A stretch of 64,000 nt of DNA from Mariniphaga sp041684965. GTDB lineage: Bacteria > Bacteroidota > Bacteroidia > Bacteroidales > Prolixibacteraceae. Numbering within the stretch: the stretch's first letter is position 1; each line of letters starts with the position of its first letter. Below the pieces are notes generated by a model. That model searched no databases and was not told the DNA's origin. It saw nothing but the letters and a program-made list of their open reading frames with translations. Below, piece after piece: positions 34,362 through 41,833 of the stretch. A program made the position numbers and the translations under genes. The DNA is taken from contig JAWLGR010000003.1 in the NCBI GenBank assembly GCA_041684965.1, positions 124,001 through 188,000 of the forward strand. The letters run 5' to 3'.

Positions 34362-36143
34362 TTATTCTATTTTTTGTATTATACTGTCATAAATACTTTT
34401 TGCCCGTCTAACTGTTGGGTGTCCGGAGGGTAATTTATTCTCAAAAATACCTATTGCTTTCCCCGATAGTTCCAAGGCAGCTTCATAATCCCCAAGTTCC
34501 TGAAGCACTGCTGCCAAATTGTTATAACGAACTGCCGTAGTAGGATGCTCCAACCCAAAGTTTTTTTCTGCTGATAGCATTGCTTTTTGCAGGAGTGTTT
34601 TAGCCCCTTCATAATCCCCAAGGTCCTTAAGCACTAATGCCAAAGAATTTTGAAGTAAAGCTATCTTATTTTCTTCTTCTGTTGTTTTGTCGACCTGTTC
34701 TTCGATAATCTTTAATAAGCCCTTCCCGAATGGAACCCATTGAAACTTATCTATTGGGTTATCTTTGGTTTGGTCAATCTCCAACAATGCTGAAACATTA
34801 TCTATAAGGTTATTGAGTAAGGCAATGCCTGGAGCTTGTTTCCTTTTTATGACTTCTGCGACAACTAAATGCAGTTTAAAGCTGTCGGTTTCTATATTTT
34901 TAAGCAGCCAACCCTTTTCCACTAAATTATTCATTATGGGAGCAAAAACATCGCCCATGTTGTTTTTTTCTGGTTGTATTAGGTTTTCAAGCAGGTTATA
35001 AGGATGGTATTCTGAAGGCAGGCAAACCATCTGTTGCATCAACCAGATTTCATTTTCATCTAACTTACTCATGGAATAAACACTACATAAAAATGAAGTA
35101 ATTTTATCAATTCGCCCCTTACTTTTGGCGCGGGAAACGGGAAGACCAGCTGAAACATCATGGCTTAAGGCCCCTTTCAATTTTTCAAATGGGTATCGCT
35201 GGTAATTTGCCGTTTTAGCCAATATTTCAATGGTTAAAGTATGGTAATCAACCGATTTTATTAATTCCTTTATTTGCTCATAAGTAAGTGCAGAAAGCGT
35301 GTAATATTTCTTAAAAAGAAGGAAGGCTTCATCTATATTTAAAAAATCAAGGTATTTAGATGTAAATCCATTTATTTCCTGTCTTGAAGTCAACAAGACA
35401 TGCCATCTGGGGGAACTTGGAAGCCTGTCTTTATAATCTTCCGCCTTTTCATCTGCATTATCCAGAATAAGTAAATTGGGCTTCTCTTCAATGGCATTTA
35501 GTTTTCGGATGATATCATTGAAGATTTCTTCTGGGTCGTTAGTTTCTGTTTTGATACCCAGGTTTTCCTTTAGTCCAGTGGTATTAATAAAGTCCAGAAC
35601 AAAAGAGTTGTTGGGATTAAGGGTTATCCAGATAATATGGTTGTATTCTTCCCAGAACTTTTGGGTATACACTTGTACTAAATACGTTTTTCCAATGCCT
35701 CCAAAGCCGTTTAAGAGCAATGCTTCTTGTTTTTCCAACAGAAGTTGTCGTAATTCGCCTAATTCTTTCTGCCGTCCGATTATTGCATCAGTTGGAACCT
35801 TGGGAATGTCGAGTGTGAGTTTTTTTGGCAGCTTCGATTCTCGTTTAGGGTAGAAATGGTAGTGGAATTCATCACCAATCCTTGCTGTAGTTGCATTAAC
35901 ACTGCCATGAACCACATTCTTCTGTGATGCGATACCATTAACCATAATTTTGAAGATATCAGGCATCTTATCCTTATGGTCATCAATCATTTGCAACAAA
36001 ACGCTAATCTGCTCATCGTTAAATTGTTTTAACTTAGAGCTGATATCATCAGCATTATCAGTATCAACTATAACATCAGGATTTTGTGTGTCATGAACCA
36101 CGATGTATTTACCGTCAAGTTTTATGGTCTGTTCTTCTTTCAT
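34362..36143 (-). CDS. NLR-like (NB-ARC/STAND) NTPase with N-terminal amyloid-like motif and TPR C-terminus
   Basis: A 593-residue STAND protein. Residues 1-72 are acidic and helical. Residues 75-91 carry KNVVHGSVNATTARIGD, matching the doubled motif of the downstream small protein. The NB-ARC core follows: IIGRQKEL (121-128), Walker A NGFGGIGKT (145-153), Walker B NLLILDNADE (223-232) and VLLTSRQE (249-256), then a winged-helix region. From about 480 there are tetratricopeptide repeats (LAVLQELGDYEAALELSGKA and its upstream partner NSLALVLKDLGDYEGAKTLL), probably the sensor. The C-terminal repeats are few, so the sensor may be short or the protein may sense through other regions. It is the first gene of a two-gene operon facing the restriction genes. 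The ligand is unknown. Confidence 0.85.
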   Translation of the reverse strand: MKEEQTIKLDGKYIVVHDTQNPDVIVDTDNADDISSKLKQFNDEQISVLLQMIDDHKDKMPDIFKIMVNGIASQKNVVHGSVNATTARIGDEFHYHFYPKRESKLPKKLTLDIPKVPTDAIIGRQKELGELRQLLLEKQEALLLNGFGGIGKTYLVQVYTQKFWEEYNHIIWITLNPNNSFVLDFINTTGLKENLGIKTETNDPEEIFNDIIRKLNAIEEKPNLLILDNADEKAEDYKDRLPSSPRWHVLLTSRQEINGFTSKYLDFLNIDEAFLLFKKYYTLSALTYEQIKELIKSVDYHTLTIEILAKTANYQRYPFEKLKGALSHDVSAGLPVSRAKSKGRIDKITSFLCSVYSMSKLDENEIWLMQQMVCLPSEYHPYNLLENLIQPEKNNMGDVFAPIMNNLVEKGWLLKNIETDSFKLHLVVAEVIKRKQAPGIALLNNLIDNVSALLEIDQTKDNPIDKFQWVPFGKGLLKIIEEQVDKTTEEENKIALLQNSLALVLKDLGDYEGAKTLLQKAMLSAEKNFGLEHPTTAVRYNNLAAVLQELGDYEAALELSGKAIGIFENKLPSGHPTVRRAKSIYDSIIQKIE

Positions 36144-36412
36144 TCTGGCAAATACTATTTTATAAGCACCAAATAACTTCTCTACTACTAATTTACGAAA
36201 AATAGATTGAACTTAAACAGAAACTTCGATTTATTATAAACCAAAATAACCACCTACACTAAGGCCTTAACCGGGGGAGTGTAGAACATAGTTATCCATC
36301 AGTTATGCAGAATCTGGCCAAGATATTTCTGAATGACATGATTGGAGGAGTAAGAATCTTATAGCAGGGAAAGGTTTATTAATTGCAGGTATCACTATAA
36401 AAAGATAAAACT
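36144..36412. other. Intergenic region between the NLR gene and the HTH-like gene
   Basis: 269 bases holding the divergent upstream regions. No clean -7 element, hairpin or repeat was recognised. Confidence 0.4.
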
Positions 36413-36634
36413 TTGACAGAAAAACAGCTAAGCGAAAAGCTGGCAGATATGTATAATAATGCCAGACGAAATGAACAAGCCACTATGATTCATTTATTCG
36501 GAATAAAATATGCCGCTGAAATCCGGAAGTATAGCATTAAGGATATTGTTCTTGCTGCTGGATTGCATTTAAGCTATCTTACAGAGGTGCATAAGGGGAT
36601 TATGCTTTCAAAATATGTGGCTCCTTTGAATTGA
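36413..36634 (+). CDS. Small helix-turn-helix-like protein (73 aa)
   Basis: A 73-residue protein with TTG start, reading TEKQLSEKLADMYNNARRNE and then FGIKYAAEIRKYSIKDIVLAAGLHLSYLTEV. The last 40 residues have the pattern of a helix-turn-helix (SIKDIVLAAGLHLSYLTEVHKG), like the short HTH proteins that are common in restriction loci and islands. It could be a transcription regulator of the nearby operons. No better start is available; a -33-like TTTGACA overlaps the start. Function is not assigned. Confidence 0.55.
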   Translation: MTEKQLSEKLADMYNNARRNEQATMIHLFGIKYAAEIRKYSIKDIVLAAGLHLSYLTEVHKGIMLSKYVAPLN

Positions 36635-37330
36635 AGGAACTGCAATAATCCCTTTGCGGTTATTATTAAAACCTATTATGAAGTTACGGTAAGAACTTTC
36701 TAATATTTTTTCAATATTTTTTCAATATCTTTCAAGATTAAGCTCCTAAACTTCTGTCCTACATATACTTTAAAGCATCGAATTTGAAATCTTAATTGAA
36801 AACTTAAAACGAATAATGGGGTATGAATAATTGGCTCCTATCAGTCACTAATAGGTCTTAATGATATTTTATTACTTCCTTTTTAAGGAAATAACAAAAT
36901 TACCTTTATCCAAACCTCACTCAAGGCCTACAGGAGAGATTCTATGAGACCTTTAAATTAGAGTATTGGGGAATTACTTTTACTGTATGGCTATTACAGA
37001 GATGCTCCCTGACGTCCCAGCAGCTTGTGCAAGGACAGGATTACAAGAATGTATGATGGGTGGTAAATCAATCCAATGCACAGGTCATTTCTTCAGAACA
37101 TTGTGGAGAAGGATGTATACCATCTTTATTTCCTATTTTGTAGTCCGAACGAAATATTTTGCTAATTTTGGGTTTGCATCATTGAGCTTGGTAATTCAAG
37201 CACCAACCGAGTTTTACACACCACGGTGGTTCAGAATGCGGGTAGGGTCTACCAAAAGGTGTAATCCTAAAAGCTATTTGTAACAGTGATGCACAAAGTG
37301 TTAATTGGTTAACTATTAAAATTTTGTGCA
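36635..37330. other. About 700 bases without a supported gene
   Basis: A plus-strand frame at 36966-37283 exists but has a composition and residue pattern unlike protein (many isolated Cys, Arg and Met, no domain). Some short hairpins (ACCAC/GTGGT near 37221 and GGTAG/CTACC near 37240) are visible. It may hold a decayed gene or a small RNA; nothing is identified. Confidence 0.4.
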
Positions 37331-37495
37331 ATGACAACATCAGAAAAAATCAAGCAACTTCAAATGGAATTGAAGTTGTGTCGTAAATTGGTTCAAAGTC
37401 ATGAAGATACCCTGTTTGCCCAAAAACAGGTTATGAGTGACCTCTTCAGGCAGATTGACCAGCTTCAATCATTTATTCCGGAAAGGAAATTTTAA
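37331..37495 (+). CDS. Small coiled-coil protein (54 aa), paralogue of the 37863 gene
   Basis: A frame from ATG 37331 to TAA 37493-37495, too short for most gene callers. It reads MTTSEKIKQLQMELKLCRKL, has heptad-like hydrophobic spacing, and ends with QIDQLQSFIPERKF. The same ending, LLQSFIPEKE, occurs in the 64-residue protein at 37863, and both begin MT(T)S(D)E. They are a duplicated pair of small coiled-coil proteins either side of a 98-residue gene. Function unknown. Confidence 0.55.
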   Translation: MTTSEKIKQLQMELKLCRKLVQSHEDTLFAQKQVMSDLFRQIDQLQSFIPERKF

Positions 37496-37561
37496 CAGGT
37501 CTCATTTTGTTCCGACATTTGAGGTGACCAAAATTTAAAAGCAATTCTTAAACATTAAGCT

Positions 37562-37858
37562 ATGACCGAAAAAGAATTAGAAAAAGTAACATCCATGTTG
37601 AGACTTTTCGAAGATTATCCAACCTGGACAAAAGTCAAACGAGGCATTTTTAATTGTGTGATTCAATATATTGAATCAGGAGCTCATGAATATTTTACCT
37701 CACGTGGAGGTAATGTGGGTACATATTATATTGAACCCAAAGACCATAACCGTAGAGGTTTTTTAAAAAAATATAGGGGTAAAAAGTTAATGATAATGAC
37801 AGTCAAGCATGGAAGCTGGAATGTAAGGTACGATGTTGTTGCAGTAATAGAAGATTAA
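37562..37858 (+). CDS. Hypothetical island protein (98 aa)
   Basis: A 98-residue protein: a helical start (MTEKELEKVTSMLRLFEDYP) followed by a basic beta-rich part (GGNVGTYYIEPKDHNRRGF, KKLMIMTVKHGSWNVRYDVV). It ends 4 bases before the 37863 gene, with which it is surely co-transcribed. Its family is not recognised. The high content of Lys and Arg in the second half would fit nucleic-acid binding. Confidence 0.6.
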   Translation: MTEKELEKVTSMLRLFEDYPTWTKVKRGIFNCVIQYIESGAHEYFTSRGGNVGTYYIEPKDHNRRGFLKKYRGKKLMIMTVKHGSWNVRYDVVAVIED

Positions 37859-37862
37859 TCAA

Positions 37863-38057
37863 ATGACATCAGACGAACAATTAAAAGATTTGCAGGAGAA
37901 AATAAGAATCCTGCAAAAAACAGCCACTATTAAACAAGGTGAGGCTGAACGGAACAAACATACAATTAATGAATTGTATAGAATGGCTGACCTTCTTCAA
38001 TCATTTATACCAGAAAAAGAACGCTGGAGAGATGTGTTTTTGACTACTTCAAATTAA
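37863..38057 (+). CDS. Small coiled-coil protein (64 aa)
   Basis: A 64-residue, mostly charged helix (MTSDEQLKDLQEKIRILQKT) with heptad-like spacing and the ending ADLLQSFIPEKERWRDVF. It shares its start and the LQSFIPE segment with the 54-residue protein at 37331, so the two arose by duplication. It probably forms oligomers through a coiled coil. Function unknown. Confidence 0.6.
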   Translation: MTSDEQLKDLQEKIRILQKTATIKQGEAERNKHTINELYRMADLLQSFIPEKERWRDVFLTTSN

Positions 38058-38107
38058 AGATGTTTCGAGATACATGATGATAGTATTTTAAATGAAATGA
38101 TAGATTT

Positions 38108-38347
38108 ATGAAAAAGCAGAAGGAATCACAGCACCAGAGTAGGCAGTATACCTCGGAATCAATGTCCAAGGAAAACTTCCTGTCGTTCGCAGAAATGATG
38201 GAAGAGCCACCCAATCAGGAACTGGCGGAGTATTACCTTTACGGGGAGTACGGGTCAGTGGAAGCAGCAGAGGAACGGGTTCCAAAGTGGTTCTGGGAAC
38301 TTCCAAGCAGGACGGAGTTCAACCTGCCACCTCTGGGAGAGGAATAA
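38108..38347 (+). CDS. Hypothetical acidic island protein (79 aa)
   Basis: A 79-residue protein: a polar, Gln/Ser-rich start, then an acidic stretch with aromatic residues (ELAEYYLYGEYGSVEAAEERVPKWFWELP). It is not recognised. Its last 61 bases overlap the start of the next frame (38287-38562) in another reading phase, so the two are either overlapping genes or one gene broken by a frameshift. Confidence 0.5.
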   Translation: MKKQKESQHQSRQYTSESMSKENFLSFAEMMEEPPNQELAEYYLYGEYGSVEAAEERVPKWFWELPSRTEFNLPPLGEE

Positions 38348-38562
38348 CAGACAGCAAGGCCTCCAAGCACACACCCTTACATATCGATACCGCGCCCATA
38401 TTAGTTAAGCAGTTTCCGAAGACATTATTATACAACCGAGCCATGAAGGAAAGATGGGCAAATGCATTCGGTGTGGTTATTTTGGATGAAGACAACCGGC
38501 ACCATGTAAATGTAGTCGAATACATAAACGGAAACTTCTACTTCGGAGGAAAAAAATACTGA
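38287..38562 (+). CDS. Hypothetical island protein, start uncertain (39-91 aa)
   Basis: The frame opens at GTG 38287 but its coding character is clear only in the second half: HIDTAPILVKQFPKTLLYNR and WANAFGVVILDEDNRHHVNV, ending EYINGNFYFGGKKY. A start at ATG 38443 would leave 39 residues. The segment may also be the 3' part of the preceding 79-residue frame joined by a -1 shift. An intrinsic terminator follows 26 bases after the stop. Family not recognised. Confidence 0.45.
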   Translation: MVLGTSKQDGVQPATSGRGITDSKASKHTPLHIDTAPILVKQFPKTLLYNRAMKERWANAFGVVILDEDNRHHVNVVEYINGNFYFGGKKY

Positions 38563-38587
38563 TTCGCTTCTTCATTTTTTGCAACTG

Positions 38588-38618
38588 AAGCCCGACCGTA
38601 ATGGTTGGGCTTTTTTTT
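38588..38618 (+). terminator. Intrinsic terminator at the end of the small-gene series
   Basis: AAGCCCGACC (38588-38597), loop GTAAT, GGTTGGGCTT (38603-38612) with one G-T pair, then a run of eight T. It ends transcription before the right attachment region. Confidence 0.9.
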
Positions 38619-38711
38619 GTAAGGTACTCGAACTTGAACAGCTGGTCACATGCGCGAGCCTCTCCGCTGCTCGAATCACCCTAATGACTTTATTTTTTTC
38701 TAAAAATCATT

Positions 38712-38883
38712 TGTTCAGTAAATTACGACTGTTTTTGTCCAGTAAATTATTTTTTTGTCCAGTGACCCATTTTTTACTGGACAGTGCAGGCCTTCAATGT
38801 CAAACGACTTATCAAACAAAACCCTTGTCGGAGTAAGATTTATTTGATAACTCGTTTGATAACTCCAATTTATTACTGGACAG
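38712..38883. promoter_or_regulatory. Cluster of probable integrase arm-type sites, right end
   Basis: Five related sites: TGTTCAGTA (38712-38720), TGTCCAGTA (38736-38744), TGTCCAGTG (38756-38764) in one orientation and TACTGGACAG (38775-38784, 38874-38883) in the other. The last form also occurs inside the left end (17309-17318). Between them lie two direct copies of TTTGATAACTC (38843-38853 and 38855-38865) and an inverted TTATCAAAC (38809-38817), possible sites for an accessory factor. Confidence 0.6.
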
Positions 38884-38954
38884 CAGTAGATTACGCCAAA
38901 TACGAGTATATGTGATTGAATAACAAGTAGTTAATGGGATAATATTGAGGGCAA

Positions 38955-38975
38955 AAAGAGCCACTCACGGGACTC
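38955..38975. repeat. Right attachment-site repeat within tRNA-Thr
   Basis: The 21 bases are identical to 17230-17250. Bases 38959-38975 are the 3' end of the tRNA; 38955-38958 lie just past it. Confidence 0.9.
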
Positions 38976-39031
38976 GAACCCGCGACCTGCTCATTACGAG
39001 TGAGCTGCTCTACCAACTGAGCTAAAGTGGC
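38959..39031 (-). tRNA. tRNA-Thr (anticodon CGU)
   Basis: The minus strand folds as a full cloverleaf of 73 bases: acceptor GCCACTT with GAGTGGC (one G-T), D-arm TAGCTCAGTTGGTAGAGCA, anticodon stem GCTCA/TGAGC around loop CTCGTAA (anticodon CGT in DNA), and T-arm with GGTTCGAGTCC. The discriminator is T and CCA is not encoded, as is common in Bacteroidota. It starts ten bases after the stop of the isomerase-like gene and may be co-transcribed with it. Its 3' end is the integration site of the element. Confidence 0.96.
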
Positions 39032-39041
39032 AAATAAAAAA

Positions 39042-39938
39042 TCAAAGTTTAGCCTGAGCTTTCTGAACCAACTCTTCCCATATCATCTTTTGTTCTTTCA
39101 GGGCAGCAACTTTATCTGCCGGATCGGTACTGCATTCAAGCATTGTCCATCCTTTATAGTCCATTCCGACAAGCATGTCCATCAATTTTTGGTAAGGATA
39201 CTCCCCCTGGTTTAGTTCATGGATATGGCAAACATCACCAAATCTATCTTTTACGAGATTAAAGTTATACTCAAGTCCTTCGCCTTTTAAATCCTGCATA
39301 TTGCTGTTCCAGCATACAGTTGTTCCGTTATTCAACACATAGTCCATGATAGTTTTAATGTTTGGCAATTCCTGTGTTCCCGGCCCGTGCACTTCAAGAC
39401 GAATTTGTTGCCCCATATCAAGGGCATATTCTCCTAATTCATTAAGCGCCTTACCGATTTGCTCCAAAGTTTTCTCCCTTGGGACTTGTTCGTGGAACTG
39501 ATTAGGTTTTACTTTTACTCCTGATGCGCCAATATCTTTGCTCAATTGCAACCATAATCTGGTTTTTTCAATGGATTCTCTCAATTTCTGAGAATCTGGC
39601 CAATCGTACTGTTCATTTGTTCCCATACCAATTACCCTGACAGCGCTTCCTTCAAACTGCTGTTTGATTTTACGACGTTCAGCTTTTGATAAATCAGGAG
39701 AAACTCCATGTGCATGGTCCACTCTGAGTTCTACACCTGCGATTTCAGCAGCCGTACAATTTTTAATTATTGTTGGTATATCCCAATCCTTTGCCCAGAG
39801 GTAAGTAACCAGTCCCAGTTTCATTTCTGAACCGGGAGTTCGTTTTTGACTTGCCAACAGGTACCCTGGTAATAAAGCAGCCCCTGTTAAACAATACATG
39901 TTCCTGAGAAAGTTTCTTCTCGTTTGAATCCAGTTCAT
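39042..39938 (-). CDS. Exported sugar phosphate isomerase/epimerase-like TIM-barrel protein (Tat)
   Basis: A 298-residue member of the xylose isomerase-like TIM-barrel superfamily. The N-terminus has a twin-arginine signal (QTRRNFLRN, then a hydrophobic YCLTGAALLPGYLLAS). The barrel shows MKLGLVTYLWAKDWDIPTII, EIAGVELRVDHAHGVSPDLS, IRLEVHGPGTQELPN, CWNSNMQD and WTMLECSTDP, with the glutamate and histidine ligands expected for a divalent metal. The substrate is likely a sugar or sugar acid in the periplasm. It is followed ten bases later by tRNA-Thr. No sugar-use locus is next to it. Confidence 0.85.
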   Translation of the reverse strand: MNWIQTRRNFLRNMYCLTGAALLPGYLLASQKRTPGSEMKLGLVTYLWAKDWDIPTIIKNCTAAEIAGVELRVDHAHGVSPDLSKAERRKIKQQFEGSAVRVIGMGTNEQYDWPDSQKLRESIEKTRLWLQLSKDIGASGVKVKPNQFHEQVPREKTLEQIGKALNELGEYALDMGQQIRLEVHGPGTQELPNIKTIMDYVLNNGTTVCWNSNMQDLKGEGLEYNFNLVKDRFGDVCHIHELNQGEYPYQKLMDMLVGMDYKGWTMLECSTDPADKVAALKEQKMIWEELVQKAQAKL

Positions 39939-40029
39939 TGCTTATTTATTAAGTTTCGAAATTTTATTTAAATATATCAATAGGATGGTTATGCAGCAAA
40001 AACCTGAATAAAAATACAGGAGTTTTTTT

Positions 40030-40037
40030 TACATTTG
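40030..40037 (+). promoter_or_regulatory. -7 promoter element of the cyclophilin gene
   Basis: TACATTTG matches TAnnTTTG exactly, 24 bases before the ATG at 40062. Confidence 0.55.
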
Positions 40038-40061
40038 CGCCACATTTAAAAAAAAAACAGG

Positions 40062-40508
40062 ATGACACAGAAAACAACAGCAACTATCCATACCGAAAAA
40101 GGGGATATGAAGGTTGAATTTTTTGATGAGGATGCTCCAGGAACTGTAAAAAACTTTGTTTCACTGTCTAAAAAAGGATATTACGATGGGCTCAATTTTC
40201 ACCGGGTAATACCAAATTTTGTAATTCAAGGTGGATGTCCTGATGGAACAGGTGCTGGCGGACCAGGTTATTCCATTCCATGTGAAACGAACGGCAACAA
40301 TCAATACCATGACAGGGGTGTATTATCAATGGCACACGCAGGACGAAATACAGGGGGTTCACAGTTTTTCATCTGCCATAACAGGGAAAATACAAAACAT
40401 CTGGATGGACACCATACCTGCTTTGGGAAGGTAGTGGAAGGATTGGAAGTAATTGATGCCATCCGGGCAGGCGATGCAATAATCAAAATAGATATAGCCG
40501 AAGAATAA
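40062..40508 (+). CDS. Cyclophilin-type peptidyl-prolyl cis-trans isomerase
   Basis: A 148-residue cytoplasmic-type cyclophilin, with no signal peptide. The active-site pattern is present: FHRVIPNFVIQGG with the catalytic arginine, GTGAGGPGY, MAHAGRNTGGSQFFI and HLDGHHTCFGKV. It speeds isomerisation of Xaa-Pro bonds in folding. An 18-residue C-terminal end completes the barrel. Monocistronic by its own promoter. Confidence 0.95.
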   Translation: MTQKTTATIHTEKGDMKVEFFDEDAPGTVKNFVSLSKKGYYDGLNFHRVIPNFVIQGGCPDGTGAGGPGYSIPCETNGNNQYHDRGVLSMAHAGRNTGGSQFFICHNRENTKHLDGHHTCFGKVVEGLEVIDAIRAGDAIIKIDIAEE

Positions 40509-40600
40509 AAGCAATATATTTTCTGTATTACTTCTATCAGGTAAGAAATATTCTGCAATTTTACAGTGGCAGGTTTTAAAAACTGCAAAATAAGCTGGTA

Positions 40601-41311
40601 ATGATGACAGAATATTTTTCTTTTTCTAACCTCAATATCTCACCGGAAGATATCGAAGAATTAATGGGTTTTGAACCGGATGAGTCACCAGTTCCTTTTC
40701 CTGAACTGATACAAACGGGGCTGCACCTTGCTCCCGGGTTGTGTCATATTATAGGAGGATATAAAATATTTTCCAATATAAAGACAGACATAAGATCGGA
40801 GACTATTGAAATAGAAAATCAACTGTTTTCGGTAGGAAAGACTGTGGCATCAAGATTAAAAAATGCCACACAGGCTGCCCTTTTTCTATGCACTGCCGGT
40901 TCAGGGATATCCGAATATGCGAAAAAGAAATCTGCCGAAGGAGATGAACTGATGGCGTACATACTTGATATTATAGGTTCAGTAACGGTAGATAAAGCCG
41001 CTGGTTGCCTGCAGGAAATCTTATTAAAAGAAGTATCGGGATGGGGATTTGGAATCACTGAATCTTTTTCGCCAGGTTATTGCAACTGGGATGTAGCAGA
41101 ACAGCAAAAGCTATTTAGCCTTCTGCCTCCCGGATTTTGCACTGTTTCACTTTCTGCAACATCTTTAATGCATCCGGTCAAATCAGTAAGTGGAGTTACA
41201 GGAATAGGAGAAGGTTGTGAACAAACTGGCTATCAATGCAAATGGTGCAATGATTCAAACTGTATTTATGGAAAAATCAGGCGACGTAAAAAAGTTAAAA
41301 AAAATCTGTGA
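40601..41311 (+). CDS. Stand-alone cobalamin-dependent methionine synthase reactivation-domain-like protein
   Basis: A 236-residue protein like the C-terminal AdoMet-binding activation domain of MetH, but here a separate protein. Visible are the helical start, FLCTAGSGISEYAKKKS, the SVTVDKAAGCLQEIL helix, the AdoMet-site FSPGYCNWDVAEQQKLF and SLMHPVKSVSGVTG. A C-terminal cluster CEQTGYQCKWCNDSNC with four cysteines is unlike MetH and suggests a metal or Fe-S site. Related stand-alone proteins exist in anaerobes next to cobalamin or one-carbon genes; here no such neighbour is seen. It might reactivate a cobalamin methyltransferase encoded elsewhere. Two ATGs (40601, 40604) are possible starts. 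Confidence 0.75.
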   Translation: MMTEYFSFSNLNISPEDIEELMGFEPDESPVPFPELIQTGLHLAPGLCHIIGGYKIFSNIKTDIRSETIEIENQLFSVGKTVASRLKNATQAALFLCTAGSGISEYAKKKSAEGDELMAYILDIIGSVTVDKAAGCLQEILLKEVSGWGFGITESFSPGYCNWDVAEQQKLFSLLPPGFCTVSLSATSLMHPVKSVSGVTGIGEGCEQTGYQCKWCNDSNCIYGKIRRRKKVKKNL

Positions 41312-41444
41312 AGAGTTGCAAATATCAAAAGGATACTATTTATTTGCTGTAGTTATAATAAATAGATATTTAAACCATATCAACCTGGCAGACGTAAAAG
41401 CTTGAAGATACTTTGCACTAACAATAAAATAAAAACATTTGATT

Positions 41445-41801
41445 ATGGCACCTGACAAACCAAAAGTAATAAAGGATTACAACAAACTCGACAAGAATTT
41501 ACAGGAGCAGATTAAGCTGGTTTATTCAGACGGGTTTGCGGATCATCTCATTCATTTTTTTGACAAAAACGGGCTTAAGGTAACCGCACTGCCTTTTGAA
41601 ACCGAAGACAGATACTACATGCTTCGTATGACAGAAAATGAAGCAATCCGGATTGTTGATGAAGATGAAGATTTTGATGAGGATGGCTTTCTCAAGGATG
41701 AGGTCAAACAGGATTATGAGGACAAATATGCCGATCTTGATCATGTTGCGGATCAGATCTCATACGATGAAGAGGAAGATAACGATGATGATGAAGATTA
41801 G
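41445..41801 (+). CDS. Conserved acidic hypothetical protein (118 aa)
   Basis: A 118-residue protein from ATG 41445 (MAPDKPKVIKDYNKLDKNLQ). The first 65 residues look like a small alpha/beta domain (YSDGFADHLIHFFDKNGLKV, DRYYMLRM); the last 55 are extremely acidic (Asp/Glu runs up to the end, YDEEEDNDDDED) and likely disordered. Similar acidic-tailed small proteins occur across Bacteroidota without known role. It lies convergent with yqeY, next to the ftsZ end of the dcw cluster. Confidence 0.7.
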   Translation: MAPDKPKVIKDYNKLDKNLQEQIKLVYSDGFADHLIHFFDKNGLKVTALPFETEDRYYMLRMTENEAIRIVDEDEDFDEDGFLKDEVKQDYEDKYADLDHVADQISYDEEEDNDDDED

Positions 41802-41833
41802 CAACGGCTAATTCTTTTCCGGCCAAAATAAAT

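Larger units (their letters stand above)
17230..38975. mobile_element. Integrated defence element at the 3' end of tRNA-Thr
   Basis: The 21-bp sequence AAAGAGCCACTCACGGGACTC occurs at 17230-17250 and again at 38955-38975, where it is the 3' end of an intact tRNA-Thr. Between them lie about 21.7 kb with a tyrosine recombinase just inside the left end and anti-phage genes as cargo. Copies of a TACTGGACAG-like site lie inside both ends, as expected for integrase arm sites. No relaxase, conjugation, replication or virion gene was recognised, so the element is better called an integrative genomic island or satellite-like element than an ICE or prophage. Flanking genes at both sides look like ordinary chromosomal genes. 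Confidence 0.9.

Noticed and set aside
36966..37283. 105-residue frame on the plus strand
   Set aside because: No domain, erratic composition, no plausible ribosome site; treated as non-coding.
17230..38975. Prophage or conjugative element
   Set aside because: No terminase, capsid, portal, tail, relaxase, coupling protein or Tra gene was recognised in the interval.
41217..41405. 62-residue frame overlapping the end of the MetH-activation-like gene
   Set aside because: Most of its first half lies in another phase of a well-supported gene; the remaining 90 bases are too little to support a gene.
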